This document shows, in pieces, positions 63,294 to 64,000 of a stretch of DNA of 64,000 nucleotides. Location: contig OX393566.1 in NCBI GenBank assembly GCA_947652115.1, positions 12,858,397-12,922,396 on the forward strand. The letters are read 5' to 3'. The DNA comes from Blastomussa wellsi. Taxonomy: Eukaryota; Cnidaria; Anthozoa; Scleractinia; Plerogyridae. Under the pieces are notes generated by a model, which saw only the letters and a list, made by a program, of their open reading frames with translations, was not told the DNA's origin and searched no databases. The position numbers and the translations under genes were made by a program. Numbering within the stretch: the first letter of the stretch is position 1; each line of letters begins with the position of its first letter.

Positions 63294-64000
63294 ATGAAGA
63301 TCATCAAAACCGCACGTACACAATCAGATTCTGTTGCATTTGACTATCTCAAAAAAAGAGCGCAGTCTGCCAACGTCATAAAATGGAATCAAAACCCCGA
63401 GGCGAACGTGAAGGTTGCACAAGCCAAGGCTTGGGCGCCTTTTTCTGCACGTTTTCCGAGGGCCAACAGAAGCAAATTTGTAGCACAGACAATTTTAGCG
63501 TTGGACCACACAGCAACAGCTGAAATATTTTACAAAGAGGGTGAAGGCAGTCTGCAAAGCATCTTCGGTTCAGACCGCAAATATTGGAGTACAGACACGA
63601 AAAGCGTGCTGGGTTTGGATGACGTCGGTGGCTTCCCTTACCAGTTATCGCCCAGTGCAGTAAAAAGTTCGCTGCCGGTTCCAGCAGTTGAATTTCAAGA
63701 CGCTGCACCAAGTTTGAAGAAAATATTCAACACCTCAATAAATATTTATGTAATGCCTGACCAGTATTTTACAACAAAGTTCAGAGAGATATTTCAAAAG
63801 GAACAGATAAAGTTTGAAACGTCAAAGCCTGCAAAAAAATGGCTTGCGGGGCCAGATCAATCTTTCTGGTAACAGCAGCTGAACTTTGCAGTTTGGTGTG
63901 CGAGGACAGGTAGCGGAATCTCACGTGAAGTATTTGACAAAGATCACACAACGCTGAATCTGCCGCCACAGCTCGGAGGCATCCAATGCTTCAGCGCATT
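63294..64000 (+). CDS. Polinton-associated protein of unknown function, partial (runs off window)
   Basis: An open frame of 192 codons, MKIIKTARTQSDSVAFDYLK to GPDQSFW, then a stop at 63872. After it, QLNFAVWCARTGSGISREVF continues in the same frame to the window end. Conserved-looking parts are NIYVMPDQYFTTKFREIFQK, the W-rich KWLAGPDQSFW and the LNFAVWCA block. Similar proteins recur in cnidarian mobile elements as I recall, but I know no function. Near the end NLPPQLGGIQCFSA looks like an internal deletion joining two blocks. No nucleic-acid or capsid motif was recognised. It lies opposite to the capsid-type genes of the same element. Confidence 0.55.

Overview
The window looks like nuclear DNA from an invertebrate metazoan, most probably a cnidarian (coral or sea anemone). 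It holds one split host gene with GT-AG introns and a dense, nested load of transposons. Families I recognise are Polinton/Maverick, Penelope-like, DIRS-like, BEL/Pao, Ty3/gypsy, L1/Tx1-like and CR1/L2-like LINEs, tRNA-derived SINEs, MITEs and foldback repeats. The taxon is inferred from protein resemblance recalled from memory; no search was run.

Host gene. The + strand carries molybdenum cofactor sulfurase (MOCOS). Seven exons can be placed to the base: 3601-3709, 8521-9361, 13553-13829, 39042-39614, 42414-42576, 43403-43493 and 44928-45043. Their phases agree at every junction. They encode about 723 residues: the class-V aminotransferase-like domain with its PLP lysine, the Cys-rich sulfur-transfer segment, and the first part of the MOSC region. 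The last roughly 165 residues of the family's usual length were not found before position 64000. Intron 2 is almost entirely a 3.7 kb minisatellite built of alternating 7-bp palindromic arms. Intron 3 is 25 kb of nested transposons.

Region by region. 1-1500: the end of a Polinton-type DNA polymerase B gene and a foldback repeat. 3.4-16.5 kb: MOCOS exons 1-3, MITEs, minisatellites. 16.6-29.4 kb: Polinton A on the - strand (polymerase B, integrase, two penton-like genes, pVI-like, major capsid, protease, packaging ATPase, basic core-like gene), invaded by at least four later elements. 30.8-37.8 kb: a second polymerase B lineage, an L1-like LINE nested in BEL/Pao, a solitary Polinton terminal repeat and a Penelope remnant. 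39.0-45.0 kb: MOCOS exons 4-7. 46.9-58.5 kb: Polinton B, related to A, inserted inside a Penelope reverse transcriptase gene and rearranged by two deletions and an imperfect tandem duplication. 58.4-60.6 kb: a DIRS-like tyrosine-recombinase retroelement. 60.6-61.4 kb: LINE. 61.4-64 kb: one end of a third Polinton-type element running off the window.

How the parts work together. Intact relatives of A and B would replicate by a protein-primed polymerase B, integrate by a retroviral-type integrase, and encode a virion module of major capsid, penton-like protein, maturation protease and packaging ATPase. Every such gene here carries stops, frameshifts or deletions, so these are fossils. A and B share a conserved TATA box and a predicted short intron upstream of polymerase B. 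I found no CRISPR array, no rRNA gene and no tRNA that looks functional.
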